Assembly: GCA_024663395.1 (NCBI GenBank)
Contig: JANFAH010000014.1
Coordinates: forward strand, 1,178,001 to 1,242,000
DNA: 64,000 bases
Source of the DNA: Pisolithus tinctorius
Lineage: Eukaryota > Basidiomycota > Agaricomycetes > Boletales > Pisolithaceae
Reading direction: 5' to 3'
The notes below the pieces were generated by a model. That model saw nothing but the letters and a program-made list of their open reading frames with translations, did no database searches and was not told the origin of the DNA. Shown piece by piece: positions 1-12,492 of the stretch. The position numbers and the translations under genes are program-made. The first letter of the stretch is position 1. Every line of letters starts with the position of its first letter.

Positions 1-1887
1 CACTAGTTTCTCTGGACTCATTGTGGCATAGTGGTGTTTTTGGCTACCTTGAACTCTTCCCTCAAGATCTGCGAGTATTCCTCAAATGGGAGCTTGTTGC
101 CAAACATGAACGGCTGTTACAATCTCACTCCTGTCTTCGACTGGATTCAGCGCTGTATCATCAGTATATTCCTGGTCTGGATGATTGCCTTCCTGCCTCT
201 CTTCATTCAAGGTAAGGTCTCCATAGGGCGGCTTTCTCCTAGTGCTTACACTCTCTTACAGAACTTGTGGAGCGCGGTACGATGAGAGCAATCATCCGAC
301 TTGGAAAGCAGTTCCTGTCATTTTCTCCAGTCTTTGAAGTATTCTCGACGCAGATTTACACCCATTCCATTATCAGTAATCTGACGTTTGGAGGAGCAAG
401 GTACATTGCTACTGGACGAGGCTTTGCAACGGCCCGAATTTCCTTCAGCGTCCTGTTTTCTCGCTTTGCCGGTCCTAGTATATACTTCGGTATGAGGACG
501 CTGATCAGCCTTCTTTATGTCACGATGGCAATGTGGACACCATACCTCATTTACTTCTGGATCTCTATCTTGGCCCTCTGCATCGCTCCCTTCTTGTTCA
601 ACCCGCATCAATTCTCGTTCTCTGACTTCATGATCGACTATCGGTAAGAGTCCTCTGTAGTCATACCTGCGTACTGCTGACAGCGTACTAGTGAATTTTT
701 GCGGTGGATGTCTCGAGGAAACTCGCGGTCGCACAATAACTCTTGGATCGGCTACTGTCGCCTGTCCCGAACGATGATCACAGGGTACAAGAGGAAGAAG
801 CTTGGTGTACCATCTGAGAAGTTGTCCGCTGACGTTCCGCGGGCTGGTTGGCGCGCGGTGATTGTGTCAGAGGTTATCTTCCCGATCGTGATGGCGCTCT
901 TGTTTATCATTGCGTACATGTTTGTGAAATCATTTCCCGACTCTACCGGCAAGTTCCCGCCGAGTCCGCTCATTCGTATTGCCTTTGTTGCACTTGGGCC
1001 GATCGTTTGGAATGCGGCGATTCTTCTTGTGATCTTCATCATTTCGCTCTTCCTCGGGCCAATGCTGGATCCTTCATACCCCAAGTTTGGGTCGGTTATG
1101 GCGTCAGTTGCTCATATCCTCGGAGTAGTTGGAATGCTTGGATTCTTCGAGTTCCTGGTAAGTCACAAGCACTCGAGTTGTGATAGCGGTCTGATCACCG
1201 GGGTCAGTGGTTCCTCGAGTCTTGGAATGCGTCCCATGCTGTCCTCGGCCTTATTACTGTCATCGCGATCCAGCGTGCCGTTTACAAGATCTTGATCGCT
1301 GTCTGTCTCTCCCGCGAGTTCAAGCACGATGAGACCAACCGTGCATGGTGGACGGGTAGATGGTATGGTCGTGGTCTTGGAGCTCATGCAATGTCCCAAC
1401 CTGCGCGCGAGTTCATCGTCAAAATTATCGAGTTGTCACTTTGGAGCTCCGATCTTCTTTTGGGCCACTTCTTGCTCTTTATGTTAACTCCTCCCATCTT
1501 ATTCCCATTTGTGGATCGTATTCATGCTACGCTCCTCTGTAAGGCTTTTTGGTACTTGGTTTTCCATCGTCACTAACGTCTCCGACAGTCTGGCTCCGTC
1601 CATCGAAACAAATTCGCCCTCCTTTGTATTCAACTAAACAGAAAAAGCAACGTCGTTGGATAGTGAGTATTAGACGCAAGCTTGCTCCATGGGGTTTAAT
1701 TGGCTGATGACTTCGCAGATCATCAAATACGGTATCGTTTACGTGATCGCTCTCATAATCTTCACCGCCCTCATCGTACTTCGTAAGTGCTAGTGATGTT
1801 GTCTGGAACATATACTGATGAAGCGGAGCAGCGGTGGCCTTGCAGTCCAGCGTTCAGTTTAACTGTTCGTTGTGTCAAATTTTGTAA
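1..1887 (+). CDS. FKS1: 1,3-beta-glucan synthase catalytic subunit, C-terminal part (5' partial)
   Basis: This is the 3' end of the plasma-membrane enzyme that makes cell-wall 1,3-beta-glucan from UDP-glucose. Exons read 32-211, 262-643, 692-1157, 1208-1538, 1589-1662, 1719-1782 and 1832-1887; all introns are GT-AG and about 48-50 nt, and phases join. The 5' part lies outside the window, and bases 1-31 are the end of an intron. The translated end has many membrane segments and the family-typical stretches [16 protein letters not shown] and [16 protein letters not shown] near the last third of FKS proteins. The last exons encode a basic stretch and one final membrane helix ending CSLCQIL. Only this gene family has this combination, so the identification is firm. 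Regulatory input cannot be seen because the promoter is missing. Confidence 0.95.
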
Positions 1888-2726
1888 TCGTACAATTTAC
1901 CACTCGTTCTTGTGCGTCACCTTAGATCACGTTCATATAACGACTGCATGTACTTCCTTTTCATCACTTCTTTTGTTATCATTGCTTCCGCTTGATGCTC
2001 CCGGACGCTCACGCAAGGACGCTCCCTATTTGCCTCCTGGCCATTTTTTCTATACCGGTATGCAAGGACACGTCTCTTGGTGTAATGTACCCATATACCA
2101 GCCTCATGAAAGCTCCCAGAGCCGGAATCTAGGGTACATATGACTTTCCGTGGTCGACGGTGACAATTGGTGGGACAATAATTTTTGCCACCGCGGGTAA
2201 AGCGGGCAGCTGCCGAATACAGTGTGTTCGATATCGGTTGGGCTGCTGGATGAAACCACGATTTGGAGTGTGGTCGAGGAGGGGCTCTCACGTGGTCGGA
2301 CCGCCATCGTCCTGGGTCAGTGCCATGACGTTGAGCCAAATCCCCGGAAACTGGGGGACGCCCTATGGAGGCGATTGTTAATGTAGTAGTCAATGAAGGG
2401 GTCGTCGATCCCAATGGCAGTTCTGGACTGCGACGACGCTTGGACGGCGTGTTGAGGAGGACGTCCAGTTTCCAGTCAGTCAGTCACAGGCCAAACATGT
2501 CCTCACCAGAGAAAAAGAACTCACGACCATTCCGGTACACACCGATTCGACAAACATACACTTCTTGGCTCGTTGAAATCCCGATACGTCGACACAACAC
2601 TCACCTCTCTGTTTCGCAAGAACATCGAGCTCGACGACACTGGCTTACGTTCTGCACACCGCAAAGCGATCGCCATATATTGATAAAGATCCGCCCTTGT
2701 GTTGTGTTGGTTGCGATCGCTTCGCC
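1888..2726. other. intergenic region between FKS1 and the velvet gene
   Basis: These 840 bases lie downstream of the glucan synthase stop and upstream of the chosen velvet start. Short open frames on both strands have no recognisable domain and overlap each other. I see no tRNA, repeat or clear promoter element. It should hold the FKS1 3' untranslated region and the velvet promoter or leader. Confidence 0.5.
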
Positions 2727-3948
2727 ATGGAGTCCTCCCTGCGCTCACCAGCCTCACCACGTCGCATGAACGTATCCTCAATCAATCGTCCAATCCACTT
2801 TGCGTCTGGCTATTTCCAAGGACAAACTATCCGTGCGGAGTTGAAGGAGATTCAAAAAGCTGATCTGGGCAGAAAGTAGGTGTCTATAGTACCCATTTTT
2901 ATCTATGACCCGTGGCTCACCGCTACCGTGGCTAGGTATGCAAGGGTGGATCGAAGGCCTCTTGATCCGCCTCCCGTCGTCCAGCTCAAGTTATACCAAG
3001 TGTTTAACTATGGTACTGAGTCCCAATATGAAAAGGAGTTATGTGATTACTCGTGAGTCGCCTCTTCATGAACGCATTCAACTAAAGGAGCATCGATGCG
3101 ATGTTGCCCCCCAGGGAAGTCCAGACACTCGGTCTGCTGTGTTGCGTGGACCTATTCCCCGTGCGTGCCCCAGAATCTGCACAGGTTTCAGGGCGCGAAC
3201 CACGTCAGCTTTCGCGTTTCACGGGTAGCCTGGACGTTCCCCAATCCTCGTCGTCTTGCACACCAAACTACCACCGGTATCCGCGTTATGATGCGAATCC
3301 ACATACTACATCAACACTGAACCAGAGCGGCTCGCATGAAAACATGCCTGCGCTGCTGTCCTCGGTGACTCCCACAAACCTCGGCAGCTCCGTCACGGAG
3401 GAGATGAAGTGTACCACTTCCCTGTCAGGCGCAATGTTTGTCCAGCCTACTGTGATTGACTACGACGGCCGAAGAGCACTTCTATTTGCTTTTTCAGTGC
3501 GTATTGTTCTTTCCCGTACCGAATTTTCGCTGCCCTCCTTCCACCATCACTCACGCCGCCAACGGTTGTAGGACCTTGCCGTTAAAGTCGAGGGTTATTT
3601 CTTCCTTCGGTATCGTTGTTTCGACTTATTCTCACGTATATCCGGCCAAGAGGAAGTACCCATTCAAGGCGAATGCTACGGTGGGCAGTTCAGGATTTAC
3701 TCTACAAAGGAGTTCCCTGGACTTCAACCTTCGACGGAACTTACCAAGGTGAATTTGATTCGCTCCTTAAGTAATCTTCACGACCTACCTACCATTGTTA
3801 TGTACAGCAACTCGCTAGATACGGTGTCAGATTGAACACTCGCGAAACCGAGAGAAAACGCAAGAGAAAATCACCTCCCTCCGCCTCGGGGAGTGTGCCC
3901 GTGAAGGGAAAAGAAAGGGAGACTGAAAGCGATAGCGACTACGAGTAA
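2727..3948 (+). CDS. velvet family transcriptional regulator
   Basis: Exons 2727-2875, 2936-3052, 3088-3496, 3572-3748 and 3808-3948 join in phase to 330 residues. The velvet domain is a fungal DNA-binding and dimerisation fold related to NF-kB that links development with secondary metabolism. Its first half is visible around residues 50-100 (DRRPLDPPPVVQLKLYQ, then CCVDLFPV). Its second half lies around residues 215-300 (DLAVKVEGYFFLRYRCFDL, then FRIYSTKEFPGL). A Ser-rich insertion of about 70 residues separates the halves. The C-terminus is basic then acidic and could hold a nuclear signal (ERKRKRK). The start was taken at the ATG giving a short N-terminus before the domain. Whether it is the VosA or VelB type cannot be decided by eye. 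Confidence 0.85.
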
Positions 3949-4289
3949 AACTGCGCTTTCTCTCCACTCGAATTCCTCTGCAACGGGACGTTCCAGCGTA
4001 GTGCATACCAGTTTACCTATTCGGCAGCGGGGAGCGCTTTGTGCATGCGTTTAGCTATGTTATTTTCCCTCGATTTAGGTTGGAGCTGGTGGCGGTTGGA
4101 GGTTGTAAGCTGGGTGCGGGTTGCGGTACATATGTCTGCTGTAGTGTACGTTATGCAGGGGTTACTGATTACATAAGCGAGTTGACCACGTAATCCGCGT
4201 GACGCGTGGTAAGCCAGCCTGCCAGCAGCGGTACTTGTGCAGGCCCGCAGTGGCAACTGCGCTCGAATTCAAGATCCCTTGCGACGGTC
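3949..4289. other. intergenic region before the REEP-like gene
   Basis: About 340 bases between the velvet stop and the REEP-like start. I see no gene, repeat or RNA here; it is presumably 3' untranslated region plus promoter. Confidence 0.4.
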
Positions 4290-5301
4290 ATGTTCTTCTA
4301 CTTGATTTCATCTTTAACCAGGCAGGTAGTCGAGTGCACAGCTCGTGTTGCTGCTAACAATCTGCGATCTAGCTCGGTTGTTGCCTTCCTCTATCCAGGA
4401 TATGCGTCCTACAAGACGCTGTCGCGCAGGCCGGCGTGTGAACAAGACATTGAGCGGTGGCTCATGTACTGGTCCGTGCTGGGATGCATAGTTGGGGTTG
4501 AATACGTTGCCGAATGGCTGGTGTCATGGTGCGTCGTTAGTTTAGCCGCTTCATACCGCACTCATTTTACAACCCAGGATCCCAATGTATTACTTCCTGA
4601 AGACGCTCTTCCTACTTTACCTCGTACTTCCGCAGACGCAGGGATCCTCGTATATCTACATCAATCACCTACAACCCTTCTTTCATTCTCACGAAGCCGA
4701 GATTGATGCGACCCTTGCATCATTCAAGGCTCGTCTGTACGCCTTCATGCAGGAGCGGTTCCGTGCCATCTGGGAACAGGTTTCAGGCGTGCTTGGACAG
4801 ACTTCTCAAATTCAGTCTTCTGGCGGTCTCTCTGCAGCAACTCACACAGGTGCTGCGCCAAACCTCACGGACCCTGCATCCGGGCCCGCTCAACTTGTTA
4901 TGGGTCTATGGCGCTCATATGGCCCAGGCATCATAGCTTCAGGAGCTGCCTTCCTCCACCAGGGTACCGCATCGACTGATAGTTGGCGGTCCCCCGTCAA
5001 TTCTCCTAGACTTTCTGGTGCCGGCCGCCAGGAACATGCTCATCGACACCAAGTCGAGCCGCCTTCTCGCAACTCTTCTGATTCGGACTTACGTGAACGA
5101 ATGGGGTCCAGTCGTTTTGAAGAAGTGGATGTGCCGAGTGATACAGAAGGATACGACGTTGGCAGTAGGGAAGGGCCTGGGCCTGGGCCAGAGGACTACT
5201 GCTGCGCGGCCCGGCAGTTGGTTTGGGATGAACTGGTCGGCATCTGGGAAGCAGAAGTCGGACTAAAGGGAGTGACGGAGTTTGATGGTGGTCCAAGGTA
5301 A
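4290..5301 (+). CDS. TB2/DP1/HVA22 (REEP, Yop1-like) membrane-shaping protein
   Basis: Exons 4290-4528 and 4578-5301 give 320 residues. The family inserts hairpins in the endoplasmic reticulum membrane and bends it into tubules. The diagnostic block LYPGYASYKTL, then WLMYWSVLGCIVGVEYVAEW, then YYFLKTLFLLYLVLPQTQGS occupies roughly residues 30-115. The rest is a long Ser/Gly/Pro-rich, probably disordered tail (about 190 residues) ending in an acidic region, longer than in yeast Yop1 (180 residues in all). The first exon contains an intron-like stretch around 4326-4372 with a good branch site, but removing it breaks the frame, so it was kept as coding. The exact N-terminus is therefore less certain than the core. 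Confidence 0.85.
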
Positions 5302-6287
5302 TAGTAATGACAGTGTAGTTGCTTTAATGATATCTCCCCGATCACCGTATATAATTTCTTGCTCATGTAGCCCGGGTCATCACCTATATATATTCAGTCT
5401 TCACAGTGGGAGGGAAATCTGTCATTCAAATGGACATACCTTGCCGGTTGCACTTTTCCCAGTTTATTTTCACCAGGTGAATACTGACCCGGTCCTCTCG
5501 GGACGGATCCTAGGGGCCACACGCAATGCGCATGCCTTAATCTTTACTCGGCTGTCCGTGGTCGCACGTCGATCGACTGCAGCACTTGGCCTCACACCCT
5601 GTAAGTGGATCGTGGTTCGAGGCGATCCACGGCTTTATCTCATGCCGCCGTTGCAAAATGTTTAAGCAGTCAGGCTACTGCGAAACTGCCCCATTAATAA
5701 TTCGGCCTCCTGTCAGGTACTGTCATCTGTACATGAGAGGGAAACACCATCGAGTCCACTTACGTGGTCTTTTCCGCTGCAAGGAACGCAGGTGAGCAGA
5801 CCACTGCGCGGACATCGGAAAAATTCTGGGCACGCACGCTGAAAAGTGCCTGCCTCTACCAGGGGGTGCCACCATGACACCCAGAAGCTTCCCGGTGTCC
5901 CGCATGCTATCCCCTGTCATATTGCACAGTATAGTCCCTACGGACCCCGGCAGAACCTTGAAGAATCCAAACTTCACCTCCTAGTAAAGGCGTCATTGGT
6001 GATGAAAAACATGACCCCCGTGAATGGACCTCGCGTACATAATAAAATGTGTGCGGTGAAGGACACCATCACATTCGCAATGCGTTCTGCGGCATAACAG
6101 GTGATCAACTTGCGGGCTCTAGGCTCTCGTAATTAAAATGGCTAATTTAACATTTAGCGTTACCTAACACGGTGAGTGGTACAGTAGAATAGCGCTCGGT
6201 GTCATGACCTTCAAATACATGCGGATGTGCTGTCATCCTCGTGCTATCTTTCCCAGTGTTTTCCAGTCCAGTGAAAGTGCGTTTCTA
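5302..6287. other. intergenic region without recognisable gene
   Basis: Nearly 1 kb between the REEP-like stop and the transcription factor start. Frames on both strands are short and lack recognisable motifs. No tRNA or repeat was noticed. It probably contains the transcription factor promoter. Confidence 0.4.
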
Positions 6288-9200
6288 ATGCCGCGCGAGA
6301 ATGCTCGCTCGGAGGGAAAGGTTATCCAGAAATCCATCGACAAGGAGCAGAAACGCAACCGAGGTGCGATATCGTGTGCAGAGTGTCGAAGGTATCCCTA
6401 CGTACTTTCTGATATCCCATACAACTCTGCTTGAGCATTTGTTTTCCAGGTTGAAATTAAGATGCGACAAGACAGTGCCATGTTCGTCGTGTACACGTCG
6501 AGGTTGCTCTGCCATCTGTCCCAACGGCGAGTCAAACTGTTAGAGAGCACTCGGCAATCGTTAATCTATCGGTTGATTAGGGAGCCTTATCACTGGCCAG
6601 GGTACTCGGTGAGTACTAGGAACGACGGATCTGTTAGCCATATATAACGATCGTGCTGCGATAGGTTCGTTTTAGCGGACACGGAACAACTTCATGATAA
6701 GATGTCTCGAATGAGTGATCGCATCCGACATCTTGAGGATGCACTTGCAATCTTGCAATCGAGCGTCTCGCCTGGCGAGCAACATCCTCTGCTAAGCAGG
6801 GATCTACTTTCGGTCAAGTCTAGCATCGAACTCTATGCCGCTGCGGAGGAGGACACTACCGCCAGTGGGAATTCAAACGTGGACGAGCTGTCTAGCAATA
6901 TCGAAGCGTTTGGTACGTTGGCATTGAGGGACGACGGTGCCGCGACATTTTATGGTCCCTCTGCTGGTGCGGAGGTGTGTGGCATATATGGTGCTTCACA
7001 GATGCCAGAGGCTCATTGATCGCCAACTTGGCAGAGCTTACTGATAGTGAGTCCGCAACGGGATGCCTTCTGCAAGGGAGCTAAAAATTTTGTTAGGGAG
7101 AAACCGCCGGTGTTTCACTGCCATCGGTTACAGGAGACACTGGCTCGTCGTGTGACTTGCCCAAGAAAGTGAAGCGCCTTTCAGCATTGTTTCCATTCCC
7201 CCCCGCCCGCATTCCAAGGCGCCCTTGATCTCGACTACCTAATACACAACTGGCTTCCTCCTTGGAAACGTGCTCACCAACTAAGTGAACTGTATTTGTC
7301 CCAAGCACCGTGGTTCTTCGGCCCAGTGACCAGGCAACAGTTGATGGAAGAGTGTCTTCCATCGTGGTACACTGAAGCTAGAGATCTTATCCCTTCGGGC
7401 CCAGTGACGTCCACATTGGAATCCAGCACTGAACATTTCAGCAAAGGCCCACACGACCTAGCTTTACTCTTCGTTGTATTTTGTCTTGGGGCGCAGATGG
7501 ATGATGCACTGCCTTCCGCACCCGATAATGAGGAAGCACGTATATATGTCGAGCTAACGAGGGCGGCGCTGAACCTTGAGCCAGTGTTAGACCGGACGCC
7601 GTCTGTCGCGACCGTGCAAGCGCTTGCACTACTGGCCATGTTTCAGGGAGTTTTCGGTGGTGACAATAACGTTGAGGGCATGTGGAATATACTCGGGCTT
7701 GCAACGAGGTTGGCGCAAAGTGTGCGTGAGCCTATTCTTTGCTCGGCTTTGCCTTAAAATCCCTCTCGTTAGATTGGCCTCCGTAAGCCTTGAACCCAAC
7801 GCCCATTCATCAACTTACCCAGATTCAGATCGTGATTGCGTTCGCTGGCATCTACCGTCCTCAGAAGTCCAGAAAAGACGGTCTTTATTCTGGGAACTCT
7901 ACATCACTGACTGTTGGCAGGTAGGATCATGCACTTGATGAAGTGGAAAATTAATTCGGGGGAATGTGACACATCAGGCACTTGCAACGGGACGCGTCGC
8001 AACATTTCACCTGCCATATGTTGACTGTGAACTACCGAATGATCCAGATGCAAGTATTAACGATGATGGCTCCGTGGTTCCTAGTTGTACGTGGTATGGG
8101 TTCCTACTCACTAACCGGCTGAACTTCGCTTTTTGACAGTTCCAGCCTGGAGAGCGAAATTTGCACGTGAATGTGTGTCTGCTGTAATTAAGCACATGCA
8201 AGCTGCAAAAGTCCCGAAGTACTCTGATATCACTGAGCTTGATCGGAAGATTCGAGATATGAATTACCGATCTATGCACAGTGTCCTCCTAAGGCGGGGG
8301 CAGGACTGGAGGAGACAATGAAATACTACATGCCTTCTAATTACCGGAATATGAGTCCGTACTACCGTGATATGACCAACTCCTTACTTGCTCACTAACC
8401 TCTGCTGCATAGCTCTGCTGTATATTCATCGATGTTTCTTTGCCGAGGCTGTCTCCAGCAACCCTGCGAATCCAATGAAAAGCCCATATGCACCTTCGTT
8501 CTTAGCGGGCTATCGAAGTTCCTGGGAATTTCTTGCGAGCCTACGCAATCAATTTGACCTCCATCCCGTCCAAGTCGCACGTTTGTGGTGTATATGGTCG
8601 CACGCATTTTCGTCTGCTGTAAGACAGTTACGATCTTTGGCGACCCCTTCTGATTTCTACAGGTTGTACTATCCTCTGTGGTGACGCACACTACTAGCAG
8701 AGGCACACGGTCGAAGGTTACCAGTGCCGCCCTGGCAGGATTTCGCAGGGTTAGCAATATAGTAGCTGAGCTGGCCGCAACGCTAACAACTACGACCAGG
8801 CTGTTGACCTCTTCAAAGATGCCTCTACATATGGTAGTCGTGCGGGCAAATTTCTGGTTCGTACGTTGTGGTATACTGTTACACTCTGTTGACGAGCTCC
8901 GCAGCCTATCCTTCAGCGACTCTTGCAAAAGGCAGAGAACGCCCATAAGACTTCTACTCCAGTAGTGGACCATAACAAGGACATTTTTACTCTATCGGCC
9001 CACGACGGACCCAAAGACGAGCTGACTATCTTCAGTGGTCAGACCCGCAAGGTATCAATAAAGGCACCGGTGAGGCCCACACCTGGGATCCGGCAGCGGT
9101 CGCTCTGTCACTGCTGCCATAGAAGACCCTACCCAGCCTGAGATAGCTGGCACCTCAGACACGGAAGTTACAAACTTCCCGAACTTACATCCTATGCTGC

Positions 9201-9910
9201 GCGAACAGTGGTTGGATTTTGATGGACATCTCAACTCTGAGATATCTGACGCTCGATGGGATGATGGCTGTTCCGAACAAGATAGTGAGGCTCCTCTTGA
9301 GGGCGGATCACTGACTACGGAGAACCAATGGCAACCCGCCCATTCCTCATTTCCTGGGGTTGCACGACATCCTCCGTTTCCGCCGACATCTTCTATTGGG
9401 TACTCTACGACATGGCACGGAAGGAGTCACAGGGATCGTCAGTCGATGGAGCAGGTTACCGAACAACGTGCGCAGCTTCATTTCTCCTCACCTGTACCGT
9501 CGATTGGGCCGCACCAGTTCCAACCAGATGCGAGCCAGTTCTCTCACTCTCGGTCGGAATTCCCGCTGCCATGTCGTAACCACATGTCTCACCCTCCACC
9601 TCCGGACCCACATCAAGTCGAACACTACGGAAATGACATAAGTAGTTACTCGGATTCAACATTCCCGCATAACAATCGGTCACACTATTTTCATTCGGAC
9701 TCTGTCGTCGACCGTCAGCCATACTCCTTGCAACAAAGTGGGGTTGGGTCGCAGCATCGCAACTCTGTACATTCCTCTTTTAATCACATTCCAGCGACCC
9801 AACCCGTTGCATTTCATCCCGCGACCGACTATGTACCTGAACATCACCTGCAGGAGACCTGGCAGTCGTTCGGCATTTATGTTGGGTCCCCAAGACCCTT
9901 CCCAATGTAG
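6288..9910 (+). pseudogene. Zn(II)2Cys6 transcription factor with several frame breaks
   Basis: The gene encodes a fungal-specific regulator: a binuclear zinc cluster at the N-terminus (CAEC, CDKTVPCSSC, C-x6-C spacing), a short coiled coil, then the fungal_trans middle domain (APWFFGPVTRQQLMEE; PSVATVQALALLAMFQG). Exons I can place: 6288-6391, 6450-6526, 6581-6608, 6665-6966, 7011-7046, 7101-7721, a 10-nt exon 7773-7782, 7829-7920, 7978-8086, 8140-8354, then 8413 onward to a Ser/His/Pro-rich tail ending 9910. The intron 6527-6580 only fits as GC-AG. Conserved reading frame is lost at a C7 run (7198-7204, one C too many) and near 8261-8266 (one base too few). Further mismatches occur between about 8740 and 9130. 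It is therefore a decaying gene or carries consensus errors. Targets are unknown. Confidence 0.75.
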
Positions 9911-10066
9911 ATGTCCCCAGTTGTCCAGCAGGCCCTTTATACATCTTGTAGTTTCTGTGGGTGTCGCATTTCTCTCACCTCTGGTACACCTACTGTACAA
10001 AATTGATCAAGATGATTAATAGCAGTAGTCATAGTGTAGTGTAGGCATAAGGAAGTGCAATGCACA
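9911..10066. other. short convergent intergenic gap
   Basis: The transcription factor (plus) and CLN3 (minus) end towards each other here. About 155 bases are left for both 3' ends, and nothing else is visible. Confidence 0.5.
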
Positions 10067-12254
10067 TTACAGCCCTTGGCAAAGGAGTTTTCCTCTTGCC
10101 ACTTGTAGCTTGCAAAGCTCTATCTCAGTTGGCATGGCCAAGAGAGAAGCAAACAGGATGCCCGAACTGTCTGAAAATCCTAATGAACCAATCTTGAACT
10201 CGCATTCCTGTTTCGCCAGCTCCTCGTTCTCCACAGTCGACGGATCCGGACGCTCTTGGTTGATCCGATAGAAAACGTTGACACTAACGAAAAACGTTCA
10301 GGTATCATCCGTGGTCACGGACTAGAAGACTCACTAAGCGAGGCCGCCACAGATGCCCTCCATGCTGACGAGAACAAAAACAAACGCGATACTGTGCCCT
10401 TCATAATCTTCAGAGAATATGCCAAATGCCGATTCATATGCCAAGGTTATCAGAATCGCAAGTTGGACTATAGCTGGCAGTGGAAGGAGTCGAACAGACA
10501 ATGGCGGAATTCCAAGAGATATAGAAGAACGAGATATGAATACCGTCGTTTGGTAAACAAGCTACATAAATCCAAGGTACCGTGGGTGGGTCATTGTCTA
10601 AAGAGTGGCAGAATGTGCGACGTACCTGCCACAGTGGGTAATAGTCCCTCACAGAATGTATGATTTTGCTTAAAAGGCCGTATCGTTCCGGCGAAGGCAC
10701 TGGGTACAGAAGGGTCGGCGCGATACCCTGAAAGTGGACTCAGAAACTTGCGTTCTCGAGTGCGATGAATAACTTACTTGATTGATAGTATATTCGTACT
10801 ATGATTTATGATGACAAGGGTGAGTGCTTCGGTATCGTTGCAGAAATGTACTCACAAGGTAAACACAGACTACCAAAGGCTATTAGTACACCTGCACGTA
10901 TACAGCAAAGCACGAAAGCTCACAAAGTGGGAGCATGTATTTGAATAGCATAGGTTTCAACAATCGCCACTTGTCTGCAGCTGTCAGGAAAACCGCTTCG
11001 GATTTAGGCTCGTTCTCGAGAAGTGAAGACGCTTCCGACGTGTCGATTGTGGGTATCTCAGGATCATCGAATGGAAGTGCAGAATAGGCAATAGAGGTTG
11101 TAGGATCAAGGAAAGCAGCCGGCCGTGGAAGTAGAAGGAAGTACGTGAGTGGCATAACAAATGGCAGTACCTTGGAAGGAACATGGTTCAGTCCACTGTA
11201 CGCCATTCTGCAAGTCCCGCTGACTTACCGATGAGATCCCAACGCCAACTTCAACACCTAACGCACGTAATTCCCACCAAAGGAAAGCGCCGAGAAGTCC
11301 TGCAGCTCCAGTTCCGGATGACCAATAGCTGGAAGGTACTCAACTCAACATTACCAACCAAGACATACATTCGGCTTACCCGACGCTATGGCCCCCGATG
11401 GCCGCTGGGCTGTAAGTGGTAGACAACTGTAGGAAGGTGAGTTCACCGAGGCCTGCGTCACTTTAGAATTCATCATAAGCGGGACATAAACGCTCACGCT
11501 CACCAGAAGAGAGGGAAGCGAGGCAGATTCCAAAGAGCCTTGAAAGTAAAGCTTCGTGCAGGGCAACGGCCTGAGAATACCCTTTAACCCTCCTAACGTC
11601 GCACAAGTAGCTTTCGCTTACCAGCATGCCAGTGAAACTAAGTAAGCAGCATCCGATGATACGTCTGGTATATCTTATTTTGCCCTTCAACATGTACGGC
11701 CATCCGAGTTTCGCAAGTAGCGCCGGGGCGATATTACAGAAGGCGATGATGCCTTTGGGAGTGGATGGTGGTACAAGATCAAGCGCAGCAGATAAAATGA
11801 TCACGTAAAGAACTGTATTGGCTTCAGCATTATATTCGACGTTCTACATCTGGGGCTAGACATACCGTTATTGATGAGCCCGAAAAGGAAGAACGACAAG
11901 CCGAGCTTGATTAACAGTCGCCTATCGCCTGCTATATAGAAACCATGAGCATGCGATGACGAAAGGACGGGGAACAACCGCTGTCAGTGGGTTTCTTGTG
12001 TGGTCGCACTGCTTGACCTCAAGTCGAGGAACGACTACGGAGAGACATCTCCTTCACGGCGGTCAATTCACACCACTTTCTTGCGCGGTCTGCACCCTAC
12101 CTTGCTTTGAGCTGGGTATTCCTCCAAAAGGATATCTTTCGCTATCCGGATGTTCAATATCTGGAGCCATAGTCCTCCCAGTCCGTAATGACTCCAGATT
12201 TGAGGTATCTAAGTCGATGGAAGTCGTGTGGGTAGTCAAGTCTCGTAGTTCCAA
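10067..12254 (-). CDS. BTN1: CLN3/Btn1 (battenin) vacuolar membrane protein
   Basis: Multi-pass protein of the vacuole or lysosome that helps control vacuolar pH and arginine levels; human CLN3 is the juvenile Batten disease protein. Exons in transcript order are 12254-12101 (uncertain N-terminus), 11931-11866, 11812-11622, 11570-11504, 11452-11380, 11328-11229, 11170-10924, 10879-10856 (24 nt), 10798-10778 (21 nt), 10727-10626, 10561-10335 and 10283-10067. Typical family text is visible: LGLSFFLFGLINN, then GAAGLLGAFLWWELRALG, then YEYTINQGIAPTLLYPVP, and IHSVRDYYPLWQ. The model totals 1489 coding bases, one more than a multiple of three. The single mismatch is at the junction 10924/10879, where the conserved frame needs a different phase. 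The first exon sits behind a 169-nt intron and is the least sure part. Confidence 0.85.
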
Positions 12255-12492
12255 AGCGTGTTCCTTGGCTGTAGTGCTCGATACAGCTAGCAGTTGTTAC
12301 CACGCTGGCTTCCACAGCGGCCGAAGGCCCGAGTGGCTTATCTAATACTATTTATTACGTAATCATATTGCTTATGTAACATTATCTTTTAGGCCGGAAA
12401 CGTTCACAAGAGTTGGGACCTTCGGTTTGAGTCCATACTGTATGGGTACAAGGTGCTTGCAAGATGTATATCGCTGATCCACGTTTCCAGAA

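Noticed and set aside
1917..2414. 165-codon open frame on the minus strand downstream of FKS1
   Set aside because: No recognisable motif, overlapped by frames on the other strand, and no splice partners; treated as chance.
4326..4372. Intron-like stretch with a good branch point in the first exon of the REEP-like gene
   Set aside because: Its 47 bases would shift the frame away from the conserved LYPGYASYKTL block, so the sequence was kept as coding; an alternative start upstream could still use it.
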